This document shows, piece after piece, positions 17,059-24,598 of a stretch of 64,000 bases of DNA (position 1 is its first letter; every line of letters starts with the position of its first letter). The position numbers and the translations under genes are program-made. Source of the DNA: Sphingomonadales bacterium (GTDB taxonomy: Bacteria; Pseudomonadota; Alphaproteobacteria; Sphingomonadales; Sphingomonadaceae); the NCBI GenBank assembly GCA_027491235.1, contig JAIXWO010000021.1:558001-622000 (forward strand). The letters run 5' to 3'. Under the pieces are notes generated by a model, which saw nothing but the letters and a program-made list of their open reading frames with translations, was not told the origin of the DNA and did no database searches.

Positions 17059-18529
17059 CCCGGAAGAGAACGCGCCATACCTCTACGAAAAGCGCAAGGC
17101 TGTTTACCCCAAAGCGGTGGACGGCACTTTCCGTCGCCTGAAATGGGCGATCATGCTGGTCACCTTGGCGATCTATTATGTCACGCCTTGGCTGCGGTGG
17201 GATCGTGGCCCCTATGCGCCGGATCAGGCGGTCCTTGTCGATATGGCGCACCGGCGTTTTTACATGTTCGCGATCGAGATTTGGCCGCATGAATTTTACT
17301 ATGTGGCCGGTCTGCTCGTCATGGCGGGCATCGGGCTTTTTCTTGTTACCTCGGCAGTCGGCAGGGCCTGGTGCGGCTATGCCTGTCCGCAGACGGTGTG
17401 GACCGATCTGTTCCAGCATGTCGAACGCTGGATCGATGGAGACCGCAATGCGCAGATCCGCCTCGACAAGGCGCCATGGGGCCTGACCAAGATCTTCCGG
17501 CGTTTCTCCAAATGGGCGATCTGGCTGGTGATTGCTGTGTCGACGGGGGGCGCGTGGATTTTCTACTTCGCTGACGCGCCGACGCTTGCGCGCGATTTCC
17601 TGACCGGGCAGGCGCCCGCCATTGCCTATTCCACCGTCGGCGTGCTGACCGCGACGACCTTCATCTTCGGCGGCTTCATGCGGGAACAGGTGTGCATCTA
17701 TATGTGCCCATGGCCGCGCATCCAAACAGCCATGCTTGATGAGAAATCGCTGCTCGTCACCTATAAGGACTGGCGCGGTGAACCCCGGACGCATGGCTTG
17801 AAAAAGGCGGCAGATGAAGGCGCGGCGCTCAAGACGGGCGACTGCATTGATTGCCTCCAATGCGTCTCGGTCTGCCCGACCGGCATCGATATTCGCGAAG
17901 GACCGCAGATCGGCTGCATCACCTGCGCCCTGTGCATCGACGCCTGCGACACCGTCATGGCGCAGATCGGCAAGCCACGCGGCCTTATCGACTATTGCAC
18001 GCTCGACGATGCAGAGATTGAAAAGGCCGGCGGGCAGAGCGCGCCGCTGCTCAAAACGATCTTCCGGCCCCGGACGCTGATCTATCTTGGCATCTGGTCA
18101 TCAATCGGCGTCGCCATGTTGTTTGCGCTTGGGGAACGCACCCGGCTCGATCTCAATGTCCAGCATGATCGCAACCCGGTGTTCGTCCAACTGTCAGACG
18201 GCTCGATCCGCAACAATTACATGGTCAAGGTGCGCAATATGGAAACGCGACCGCGCGATGTGGAACTGGTCGTCACCGGCCTGCCCGGCGCTGTCGTGTG
18301 GACCGCGGATACCGACCGCGTTGAAGGGCGCAGCACCATTGATCTGCGCGTGGCGCCGGACAGCATCCGCAAGGTCCGGTTGTTCGTGGCGGCACCAGCA
18401 AAAGGCGAAGAGCACAGCGCGTTCAAAGTCACGGTCAAAGCGAAGAGCGGCCATGAAAAGGGCGATACCGACGAGGTCGTGTTTGAGCGCCCCGAAGGTT
18501 TGGACGATGATGAAGGAGACAGACAATGA
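17042..18529 (+). CDS. ccoG: Cytochrome c oxidase accessory protein CcoG (FixG/RdxA family)
   Basis: The 495-residue membrane protein has several N-terminal transmembrane segments with the conserved GYACPQTVW and YMCPWPRIQ sites. A double [4Fe-4S] ferredoxin region follows (CIDCLQCVSVCP, then CITCALCIDACD), and then a C-terminal periplasmic Ig-like domain. CcoG is needed for cbb3 assembly, where it reduces copper on its way to CcoN. The ATG at 17042 lies within the end of ccoP (17-base overlap) behind AGGAGGT. It is followed by ccoH with an overlapping stop and start (ATGA). Confidence 0.95.
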   Translation: MSQPNSPEENAPYLYEKRKAVYPKAVDGTFRRLKWAIMLVTLAIYYVTPWLRWDRGPYAPDQAVLVDMAHRRFYMFAIEIWPHEFYYVAGLLVMAGIGLFLVTSAVGRAWCGYACPQTVWTDLFQHVERWIDGDRNAQIRLDKAPWGLTKIFRRFSKWAIWLVIAVSTGGAWIFYFADAPTLARDFLTGQAPAIAYSTVGVLTATTFIFGGFMREQVCIYMCPWPRIQTAMLDEKSLLVTYKDWRGEPRTHGLKKAADEGAALKTGDCIDCLQCVSVCPTGIDIREGPQIGCITCALCIDACDTVMAQIGKPRGLIDYCTLDDAEIEKAGGQSAPLLKTIFRPRTLIYLGIWSSIGVAMLFALGERTRLDLNVQHDRNPVFVQLSDGSIRNNYMVKVRNMETRPRDVELVVTGLPGAVVWTADTDRVEGRSTIDLRVAPDSIRKVRLFVAAPAKGEEHSAFKVTVKAKSGHEKGDTDEVVFERPEGLDDDEGDRQ

Positions 18530-18984
18530 GCGGACGCAAGTTCACCGGTTGGCACATGACCGGCATTCTCGTCGCCTTTTTCGGTGTTGTCGTCTCCGTC
18601 AATGTCTTCATGGCACAGGCGGCCATCTCGACCTTTGGCGGCACGGTCGTCGATAACAGCTACGTCGCCAGCCAGAAATTCAACGGCTGGCTGGACAAGG
18701 CAGAGGCGCAGAAGGCGCTTGGCTGGACGGTTTCGGCCCGGTTGAATGGAAGCCGCCATGTGGAGCTGATGGCGGACGTGGGGCAGGTGCCGCTGCGCAA
18801 TGCGGCTGTCGAAGCGTTGGTCCGCCACCCCCTTGGCCGCGTGCCCGAACGCAGCTTGCGTTTTGATCAGACCCAAGACGGCATTTGGACCAGCCATGAG
18901 GCTTTGCCCGCCGGCCGCTGGATCGTGCATCTCACAGTCCGTCGTGGCGGCGAAGCGCATCGCCAGGTGGAAGACCTGCTATGA
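18526..18984 (+). CDS. ccoH: cbb3 oxidase assembly protein FixH/CcoH
   Basis: The 152-residue protein has the FixH pattern. A short N-terminal KFTGWHMTGI segment leads into one transmembrane helix (about residues 11-32) carrying the VNVFMAQAA block. YVASQKFNGWLDKAEAQ follows directly, and the rest is a periplasmic beta-rich domain. It works with CcoG and CcoI in assembling the oxidase. It is coupled to both neighbours by ATGA overlaps. Confidence 0.92.
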   Translation: MSGRKFTGWHMTGILVAFFGVVVSVNVFMAQAAISTFGGTVVDNSYVASQKFNGWLDKAEAQKALGWTVSARLNGSRHVELMADVGQVPLRNAAVEALVRHPLGRVPERSLRFDQTQDGIWTSHEALPAGRWIVHLTVRRGGEAHRQVEDLL

Positions 18985-21107
18985 CAATGACCAAAGAGCA
19001 CGCCCCATCTGCGGACCTGCCCGAAGCTTTGTTTTCGGTGCCGGGCATGCATTGTGCGGGATGCATTGCGAAGATTGAACGCGGGCTTGCGACAACCCCC
19101 GGAATAGATAGCGCGCGCGTCAACTTCACGGCCAAGCGCGTGTCGATCAGCCATGATCAGGGCCTGACGGTGCCGGATTTGGTGGCCGCCATCGGCCGGC
19201 TGGGTTTTGAAGCGCAGCCGGTTCTGGACCCGACCACCTTGGTGTCAGGCGAAGAAAGCAAGGGCCTGCTGAAGGCGCTGGCCGTGGCCGGATTTGCCGC
19301 GATGAACATCATGCTGTTGTCGGTCTCGGTCTGGTCCGGGGCAGAGGGCGGCACGCGGGATTTGTTCCACTGGTTGTCCGCGATGATCGCGCTGCCGACC
19401 ATCGCTTATTCGGGCCGCCCCTTCTTTCGGTCGGCATGGATGGCTTTGCGCCATGGCCGGACGAACATGGACGTGCCCATTTCTATCGGGGTGATTCTGA
19501 CCGGCGCGCTCAGCCTGTTTGAAACGATTGTGCACGGGCCCCATGCCTATTTTGACGGTGCGGTCATGCTGCTCTTTTTCCTGTTGGGCGGTCGCACCCT
19601 CGACAGCATGATGCGGGACCGCGCGCGTGAAGGGGTGGCCTCTCTCCTCAAGCATACCGCGCCCGGCGCCTTGGTTCTGGACAAGGACGGCCGCACCTCT
19701 TGGGTGGACGCCAAGGACTTGGCGCGGGGCATGACGATGATCCTCGCAACCGGAGAGCGGCTGGCCGCGGACGGCGTGATCCTGAAAGGCGAATCCCGGT
19801 TTGATCTCTCGCTGATGACGGGCGAGTCCGCGCCCGTCACGCTCGGCGTGGATGAGACGGTGCATGCCGGCACGCTCAATGTCGATGCGCCGGTGGAGGT
19901 GCGGATCACGGCGGTCGGGGCAGATACCGCCATCGCCGATATCGCGCGCATGATGGAGGAGGCCGGGCAATCCAAGTCGCGTTATGTCCGGATCGCAGAC
20001 CGGGCGGCGCGGCTTTATGCGCCTGCCGTCCATACGCTCGCCCTTCTCAGCTTTGCCGGCTGGATGATGGCCGGGGCGGGGTGGCACGCCTCGCTGTTGA
20101 TCGCGGTGGCCGTGCTGATCATTACCTGCCCTTGTGCGCTCGGACTTGCTGTTCCCGCCGCGCAGATTGTGGCGGCCGGCGCGCTCATGAAGAAGGGCGT
20201 TCTGGTGAAGGACGGGTCCGCGCTTGAGCGTCTGGCCGAAGTCGATGTCGCGTTGTTCGACAAGACGGGAACGCTGACGCTGGGTCGGCCAGACCCGACC
20301 AATGTCGACGCGCTGGGGGCCGATGATGCGGGCATCGCGCTCGCCCTTGCCCGCGCCAGCCGCCATCCGCTCAGCCAGTCGCTGCGCCGCGCACTGGAGG
20401 AGAGGCACGTGACAGCTGCTGACGTCAGCGTCCTTCGCGAACTTGCCGGTTTCGGCGTTGAAGGCATTTGGCAGGGACACAGTGTTTCGCTCGGCCGACC
20501 GACCGATGGCGCGGCGACGGCAGCCATGGCTGTCGAACTGACCGGTGCCGGGGCGCCTGTGCTCCTCACCTTTGAAGATAAGCTCCGCCCTGATGCAGCG
20601 ATGGTCATCGCGCAGTTGCAGGCGGCAGGCATCCCAAGCGCGATCATCTCCGGAGACCGAGCGGCGGCCGTTGCGCCGGTCGCACGCGTCCTTGGCCTCA
20701 CCGCGCAAACAGGGATGCATCCCGAAGATAAGCTGGAGGCCATCGCCCGTCACACGGCGGCTGGTGCAAAGGTGCTGATGGTCGGTGACGGTTTGAACGA
20801 CGGTCCGGCGCTTGCCGCAGGACATGCCTCGCTTGCGCCGGCATCGGCGAGTGACGCCGGGCAGAATGCCGCTGACGCGGTGTTCCTGGGGGATAGCCTG
20901 ATGCCTGTCATCACCTGCATCCGGGTGGCGCGCGCGACGCAAGCGATTGTCCGGCAGAACTTCATTCTGGCGATTGGCTATAACGCCATCGCTGTGCCGC
21001 TGGCGATTGCGGGGCTCGTGACGCCGCTCATCGCGGCCGCCGCCATGTCGGGCTCCTCGCTCATTGTCGTTGCCAATGCCCTGCGGCTCAAAGGATCGGC
21101 GCGATGA
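18981..21107 (+). CDS. ccoI: Copper-exporting P-type ATPase CcoI/FixI
   Basis: This 708-residue P1B-type ATPase exports copper to the periplasm for insertion into the cbb3 oxidase. It has an N-terminal metal-binding domain with GMHCAGC (Cys25, Cys28) and the membrane metal site CPC at residues 383-385 (TCPCALGLA). The phosphorylated Asp427 lies in DKTGTLT. Other conserved sites are the TGES loop (MTGESAPV), HP (RHPLS) and GDGLNDGPAL. It has the slow-export CopA2/FixI character from context rather than from a unique motif. The stop overlaps ccoS by ATGA. Confidence 0.96.
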   Translation: MTMTKEHAPSADLPEALFSVPGMHCAGCIAKIERGLATTPGIDSARVNFTAKRVSISHDQGLTVPDLVAAIGRLGFEAQPVLDPTTLVSGEESKGLLKALAVAGFAAMNIMLLSVSVWSGAEGGTRDLFHWLSAMIALPTIAYSGRPFFRSAWMALRHGRTNMDVPISIGVILTGALSLFETIVHGPHAYFDGAVMLLFFLLGGRTLDSMMRDRAREGVASLLKHTAPGALVLDKDGRTSWVDAKDLARGMTMILATGERLAADGVILKGESRFDLSLMTGESAPVTLGVDETVHAGTLNVDAPVEVRITAVGADTAIADIARMMEEAGQSKSRYVRIADRAARLYAPAVHTLALLSFAGWMMAGAGWHASLLIAVAVLIITCPCALGLAVPAAQIVAAGALMKKGVLVKDGSALERLAEVDVALFDKTGTLTLGRPDPTNVDALGADDAGIALALARASRHPLSQSLRRALEERHVTAADVSVLRELAGFGVEGIWQGHSVSLGRPTDGAATAAMAVELTGAGAPVLLTFEDKLRPDAAMVIAQLQAAGIPSAIISGDRAAAVAPVARVLGLTAQTGMHPEDKLEAIARHTAAGAKVLMVGDGLNDGPALAAGHASLAPASASDAGQNAADAVFLGDSLMPVITCIRVARATQAIVRQNFILAIGYNAIAVPLAIAGLVTPLIAAAAMSGSSLIVVANALRLKGSAR

Positions 21108-21262
21108 CGGGCATCTTGCTGCTCATCCCCATTGCTTTGGGCCTTGGGCTGTTGGGGCTCTTTGCCTTTTTCTGGTCGCTGAAGACCGGCCAGTTCGAGG
21201 ATTTGGATGGGGCGGGCCTACGCATCCTTATCGATGAGGAAGAGGATGTGCCGCAACCATGA
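21104..21262 (+). CDS. ccoS: cbb3 oxidase maturation protein CcoS
   Basis: The 52-residue protein has one transmembrane helix (residues about 4-25), then the family pattern FFWSLKTGQFEDLDGAG and an acidic tail with DEEED. CcoS is required for insertion of haem and copper into CcoN. Both ends overlap neighbours by ATGA (ccoI upstream, the Cys-rich protein downstream). Confidence 0.93.
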   Translation: MTGILLLIPIALGLGLLGLFAFFWSLKTGQFEDLDGAGLRILIDEEEDVPQP

Positions 21263-21498
21263 CCGTGCTGCGCGCCGTCACCCCCATCTTTGCCTTGGCG
21301 ATCATGTTGCCGGCCCCCATGGCGCAGGCGCGGGTGATCGCTGCCCCGATGTGCAATGGCGGCACGACGCAGATCACCCTGCCCAATGGCACAGGCGGTC
21401 CCATGCCCGCCGAGGATCACGACTGTTGCCGCAAGGGCTGCCATGCCGGGTCTGACCGGCGCAAGAAAGCGAACCAGCTGAACGACAGCTGCTGCTGA
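21259..21498 (+). CDS. Small secreted Cys-rich protein at the end of the cco operon
   Basis: I do not recognise a named family. The 79-residue protein has a signal peptide (residues 1 to about 24, ending in AQA), a short linker, and a mature part of about 55 residues with six cysteines: one in APMCNGG, a CC and a C in HDCCRKGCHAG, and a terminal CC. A single His next to the first CC and several Lys/Arg complete it. The ATG overlaps the ccoS stop (ATGA), so it is translated with the oxidase assembly genes. The Cys pattern suggests periplasmic copper binding or a structural disulfide fold; this is inference. Confidence 0.8.
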   Translation: MTVLRAVTPIFALAIMLPAPMAQARVIAAPMCNGGTTQITLPNGTGGPMPAEDHDCCRKGCHAGSDRRKKANQLNDSCC

Positions 21499-21510
21499 GG
21501 CCTCCCCACA

Positions 21511-21544
21511 TAAAAAGGCGGGGCCAACCAGAGGTCGGCCCCGC
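21511..21544 (-). terminator. Intrinsic terminator of ompW
   Basis: An eight-base perfect stem GCGGGGCC / GGCCCCGC (21518-21525 and 21537-21544) with an 11-base loop is followed, when read on the minus strand, by CTTTTTATG. The U-rich tail is on the minus-strand side, so it ends the usp-ompW transcript. The plus-strand side lacks a T run, though longer flanking pairs (CCTCCCC / GGGGGAGG) may still help stop the cco transcript. Confidence 0.8.
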
Positions 21545-21571
21545 AGGGGGAGGAGCTCTTGAAAGAGAGTA

Positions 21572-22237
21572 TTAGAGGCGGAAGCCGACGCCGACGCCAA
21601 AGACGAACGGATTAAGCTTGATCCTGACGGCCTGTGTGCCGAGCGCCGTCGTCGCGAGCGTCGCTGTCGTCTTAATGTCGAGATATTTCACGTCGACGTT
21701 CAGGAACATTCTGTCGTTCAGGTCGATGTCGAGGCCTACTTGTCCGGCCCAGCCAAAGCTGCTCTTCATCTTCACATTGGTCGGGCCGACGGCTGCCACA
21801 AACGCGCTTGAGGCTTTTTCAGAATAGAAGAGTGTGTAGTTGACGCCAGCGCCCACATAGGGCCGGACTTTGGCTCCGGGCGCGAAGTGATATTGCGCCG
21901 TCAGCGTTGGCGGCAGCACCCAGGTGGAGGCAAGCTTGCCGATGCCGCCGGTGACACCCGTCACGCCGCTGGCGGTGTGCTTGGTGGTCGCAGCGATCAG
22001 TTCAAACCCGATATTGTCGGACGCCATATGGGTGATGTCGATTTCGGGCATGACTGAATTGTTGACCGACACGGTTTCGGCCGGAAGCCCCGGCAGGATG
22101 CCGCCGGATTTTTCATTGGGGGCCACCATGATCCCGCGAACACGGACATACGTGTCTCCCGCCGCGGCCAAAGCCGGTGTCGCAAGCGTGCTGGCGAGGA
22201 GGGTGGCCAGCAGAAATTTCCCCTTTTGGATGCTCAT
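21572..22237 (-). CDS. ompW: OmpW-family outer membrane protein
   Basis: The 221-residue protein has a signal peptide (cleavage after LATPALA, about residue 24). Its beta-barrel features include TAQYHFAPGAKVRPYVGAGV and a final strand ending in Phe-Arg-Leu, close to the usual aromatic terminal signature. It should form a small eight-stranded pore in the outer membrane for hydrophobic compounds. The ATG at 22237 has AGGAGA upstream; the in-frame ATG at 22282 lies inside the preceding usp gene. It follows usp by 41 bases on the same strand and probably shares its promoter and the FNR site. Confidence 0.93.
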   Translation of the reverse strand: MSIQKGKFLLATLLASTLATPALAAAGDTYVRVRGIMVAPNEKSGGILPGLPAETVSVNNSVMPEIDITHMASDNIGFELIAATTKHTASGVTGVTGGIGKLASTWVLPPTLTAQYHFAPGAKVRPYVGAGVNYTLFYSEKASSAFVAAVGPTNVKMKSSFGWAGQVGLDIDLNDRMFLNVDVKYLDIKTTATLATTALGTQAVRIKLNPFVFGVGVGFRL

Positions 22238-22278
22238 GGAATGTCTCCTTTTGATGAGCCGTGAATGGAGGGACCGGT

Positions 22279-23091
22279 TCAACGTCCCATCAGGATCGGA
22301 ATGTCCGACTGGGTCGACAGCCGCCGCGTCACGCCGCCCAGCAGCGTCTCCCGCAGGCGGGAATGGCCATAAGCCCCGATCAGGATGGCGCCGGCGCCAA
22401 CCTCTTTTGCGACCTGCATGAGGAGTGTGTCGGGTGCGCCGTCTGCATCGGTGAAGGTTCGCAGATCAGAGGTGATGCCGTGGCGCGAGAGATAGGCGCT
22501 GGCATCGATGGAGGGGAATTCCTCCCCCTCTTCGCTGACCGAAACGAGCGTCACGGATGCCGCCAGCTTGAGCGCGGGCAACGTCTCGCGAATGGCGCGG
22601 GCGGCCTGTTCAGACGCGTTCCAGCCGATGACGACTGGCGCCATGGCGTCGAATTGCTTGATGCCTTTGGGCACGACCAGAACGGCGCATCCGGCGTTCA
22701 CCGCGACATCATCGACCACCGACAAGGGGGATGCGGAGGATGCCCGGTCACGCCCGGCCTGGCTCAGGACAACAAGATCAACAAGGGAGGAGACCGACAC
22801 CAATGTCTGTGCCGGATCGCCATCATAAGACTGCCAGTCCCAGCGTACATCTTCATGCGAGAGATGCGCTTCAAGCTTCGTGCGCACCCGGTCTTCGGTT
22901 TCCCGCAGACTGTCGATCAAAGCGCCGCTGGTGAAGACCCCGCCCATCGGGTCCAACCCGACATAAGAGGCATAGGGTGTCACATAAGCGCAGGTCAGAT
23001 GCGCGTCATGGGCGCGGCACACGTCCAGCGCGACCGACAGGCGGTTATCAAGTGCGTCATCCTCGAAAACGTGGAGCAAGACCGATTTCAT
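22279..23091 (-). CDS. Tandem-domain universal stress protein
   Basis: The 270-residue cytoplasmic protein contains two Usp domains. The second ends with the ATP-binding pattern GAYGHSRLRETLLGGVT (G-x2-G-x9-G). The first domain has a degenerate site around SQAGRDRASSASPLS. Such proteins are often induced under low oxygen. The gene runs divergently from hemN with a shared FNR box between them and is followed closely by ompW, so a microaerobic stress role is likely. The start ATG at 23091 begins MKSVLLHV, a normal Usp opening. Confidence 0.92.
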   Translation of the reverse strand: MKSVLLHVFEDDALDNRLSVALDVCRAHDAHLTCAYVTPYASYVGLDPMGGVFTSGALIDSLRETEDRVRTKLEAHLSHEDVRWDWQSYDGDPAQTLVSVSSLVDLVVLSQAGRDRASSASPLSVVDDVAVNAGCAVLVVPKGIKQFDAMAPVVIGWNASEQAARAIRETLPALKLAASVTLVSVSEEGEEFPSIDASAYLSRHGITSDLRTFTDADGAPDTLLMQVAKEVGAGAILIGAYGHSRLRETLLGGVTRRLSTQSDIPILMGR

Positions 23092-23174
23092 ATCTGCTGC
23101 CCTTATTGTTGTTGGTACCCTCTCTAACTGTCAGCCGGGGCGTTCGGGGTCATTGACGGATGACAAGAATTTGA

Positions 23175-23188
23175 TTGATCGAAGTCAA
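23175..23188. promoter_or_regulatory. FNR box between usp-ompW and hemN
   Basis: TTGATCGAAGTCAA fits TTGAT-N4-ATCAA with one mismatch (GTCAA in the right half). It lies 35 bases before the hemN ATG and 83 bases before the usp ATG on the other strand. Distance suits activation of usp from near -41.5 better than activation of hemN unless the hemN transcript starts very close to its ATG. Confidence 0.7.
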
Positions 23189-23222
23189 AGCCCTTTGCGG
23201 CGGTGAACCTAGACCCACCGCT

Positions 23223-24554
23223 ATGTGGCCTTACCTTTCCGAGCTGATTGAACGGCCCGTTCCGCGGTATACGAGCTATCCCCCGGCGACAGCGTTCCGC
23301 GACGATGTCGGGACGGACGATCAGCAGCGGGCGTTGAACGCTGTGCCCGCGGGGACCCCGCTCTCGCTTTACCTCCACATTCCGTACTGCCAGCAAATCT
23401 GCTGGTATTGTGGCTGCAACACGGGTGCCGCCGGTCGCACCCACCGGCTGACCGCTTATCTGGCGGCGCTAGAGGCCGAAATCTCCATGATCGCCAAGCT
23501 GCTGGGTGGCCGGGGCAAGCTGCGCCGCATTGCCTTTGGCGGGGGTAGCCCCAATGCAATTGACCCGATAGACTTTGTCCGCATCGTTGATCGGCTGGTG
23601 ACCATCTTTGGGGCCGGGGCCGCTCCCGATGTGTCGGTCGAGATTGATCCGCGCGCCTTCACCCGCGAATGGGCGATGACGCTGTCCATCGCGCAGGTCA
23701 CACGCGTCAGCTTTGGCGTGCAGAGTTTTGATCCCGACATTCAGGCCGCCATTGGCCGCATCCAGCCGGTCGATATGATTGACACCTGCATGGCGGCCCT
23801 GCGCGCCCGCGGCATCACTTCGGTCAATTTTGATCTCATGTATGGGCTGCCGTTTCAGACCATCGAAAAGCTGGTTGCGACGCTGGACGAGGTGGTCCGG
23901 ATGCGGCCCAGCCGCATTGCGCTGTTCGGCTATGCCCATGTGCCGCAGATGTTTCCGCGCCAGCGGCGGATCGACGCATCGGCCCTACCCAATGCCGAAC
24001 AGCGTTTTGCACAGGCAGCGCATGGGTATGATCGGCTTGTCGCGGAAGGCTATGTCCCCATCGGCTTTGATCACTTCGCCTTGCCGGGGGATCCTCTGGC
24101 GATGGCGGCCAGCAAGGGTCAGGTCCGGCGCAATTTTCAGGGCTTCACCGAAGATCAGTCCGACGTCCTCATCGGTTTGGGCGCCAGCGCGATCAGTCTG
24201 TTTCCAGGCGCGATCATCCAGAATGAGAAAAACCCCGGCGCCTATCGGGAGTGCATGAGCGATGGTCGACTGGCTGGGGCGCGGGGCGTGCGACTGGCGC
24301 TGGAAGACCAAAGGCGTGGCGTCTTGATTGAGCAGTTGCTCTGCCAGTTGAAGGTGCGGGTCGACAGCGATCTGGTGGATCCGCAGTTAGAGGCCATGTT
24401 GACGCACTTTGTTTCGCTTGGCCTTGTGGAACGGGCGGGCGATGTGCTGTCGATCACCGACCAAGGCCGCCCCTATGCACGCAACGTGGCCGCCGCCTTT
24501 GACAGGCACGCCGCCGCGCACAAGATTCCGCCTCTTGTCGGAAAACTTTCATAA
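23223..24554 (+). CDS. hemN: Oxygen-independent coproporphyrinogen III oxidase
   Basis: This radical SAM enzyme decarboxylates coproporphyrinogen III to protoporphyrinogen IX without oxygen. The 443-residue protein shows the cluster motif C56-x3-C60-x2-C63-x-C65 (PYCQQICWYCGC), the SAM-binding GGGSPN segment, and the HemN-specific C-terminal region. Having the extra Cys after CxxxCxxC is typical of true HemN rather than HemW. The ATG at 23223 was chosen because a TTG at 23175 would lie within the FNR box. It supplies haem for cbb3 under low oxygen, which fits its FNR site. Confidence 0.95.
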   Translation: MWPYLSELIERPVPRYTSYPPATAFRDDVGTDDQQRALNAVPAGTPLSLYLHIPYCQQICWYCGCNTGAAGRTHRLTAYLAALEAEISMIAKLLGGRGKLRRIAFGGGSPNAIDPIDFVRIVDRLVTIFGAGAAPDVSVEIDPRAFTREWAMTLSIAQVTRVSFGVQSFDPDIQAAIGRIQPVDMIDTCMAALRARGITSVNFDLMYGLPFQTIEKLVATLDEVVRMRPSRIALFGYAHVPQMFPRQRRIDASALPNAEQRFAQAAHGYDRLVAEGYVPIGFDHFALPGDPLAMAASKGQVRRNFQGFTEDQSDVLIGLGASAISLFPGAIIQNEKNPGAYRECMSDGRLAGARGVRLALEDQRRGVLIEQLLCQLKVRVDSDLVDPQLEAMLTHFVSLGLVERAGDVLSITDQGRPYARNVAAAFDRHAAAHKIPPLVGKLS

Positions 24555-24598
24555 AGCGTCATTAGTGCTATCTTGTTTTTTTAACTGTTTGGCACCCT

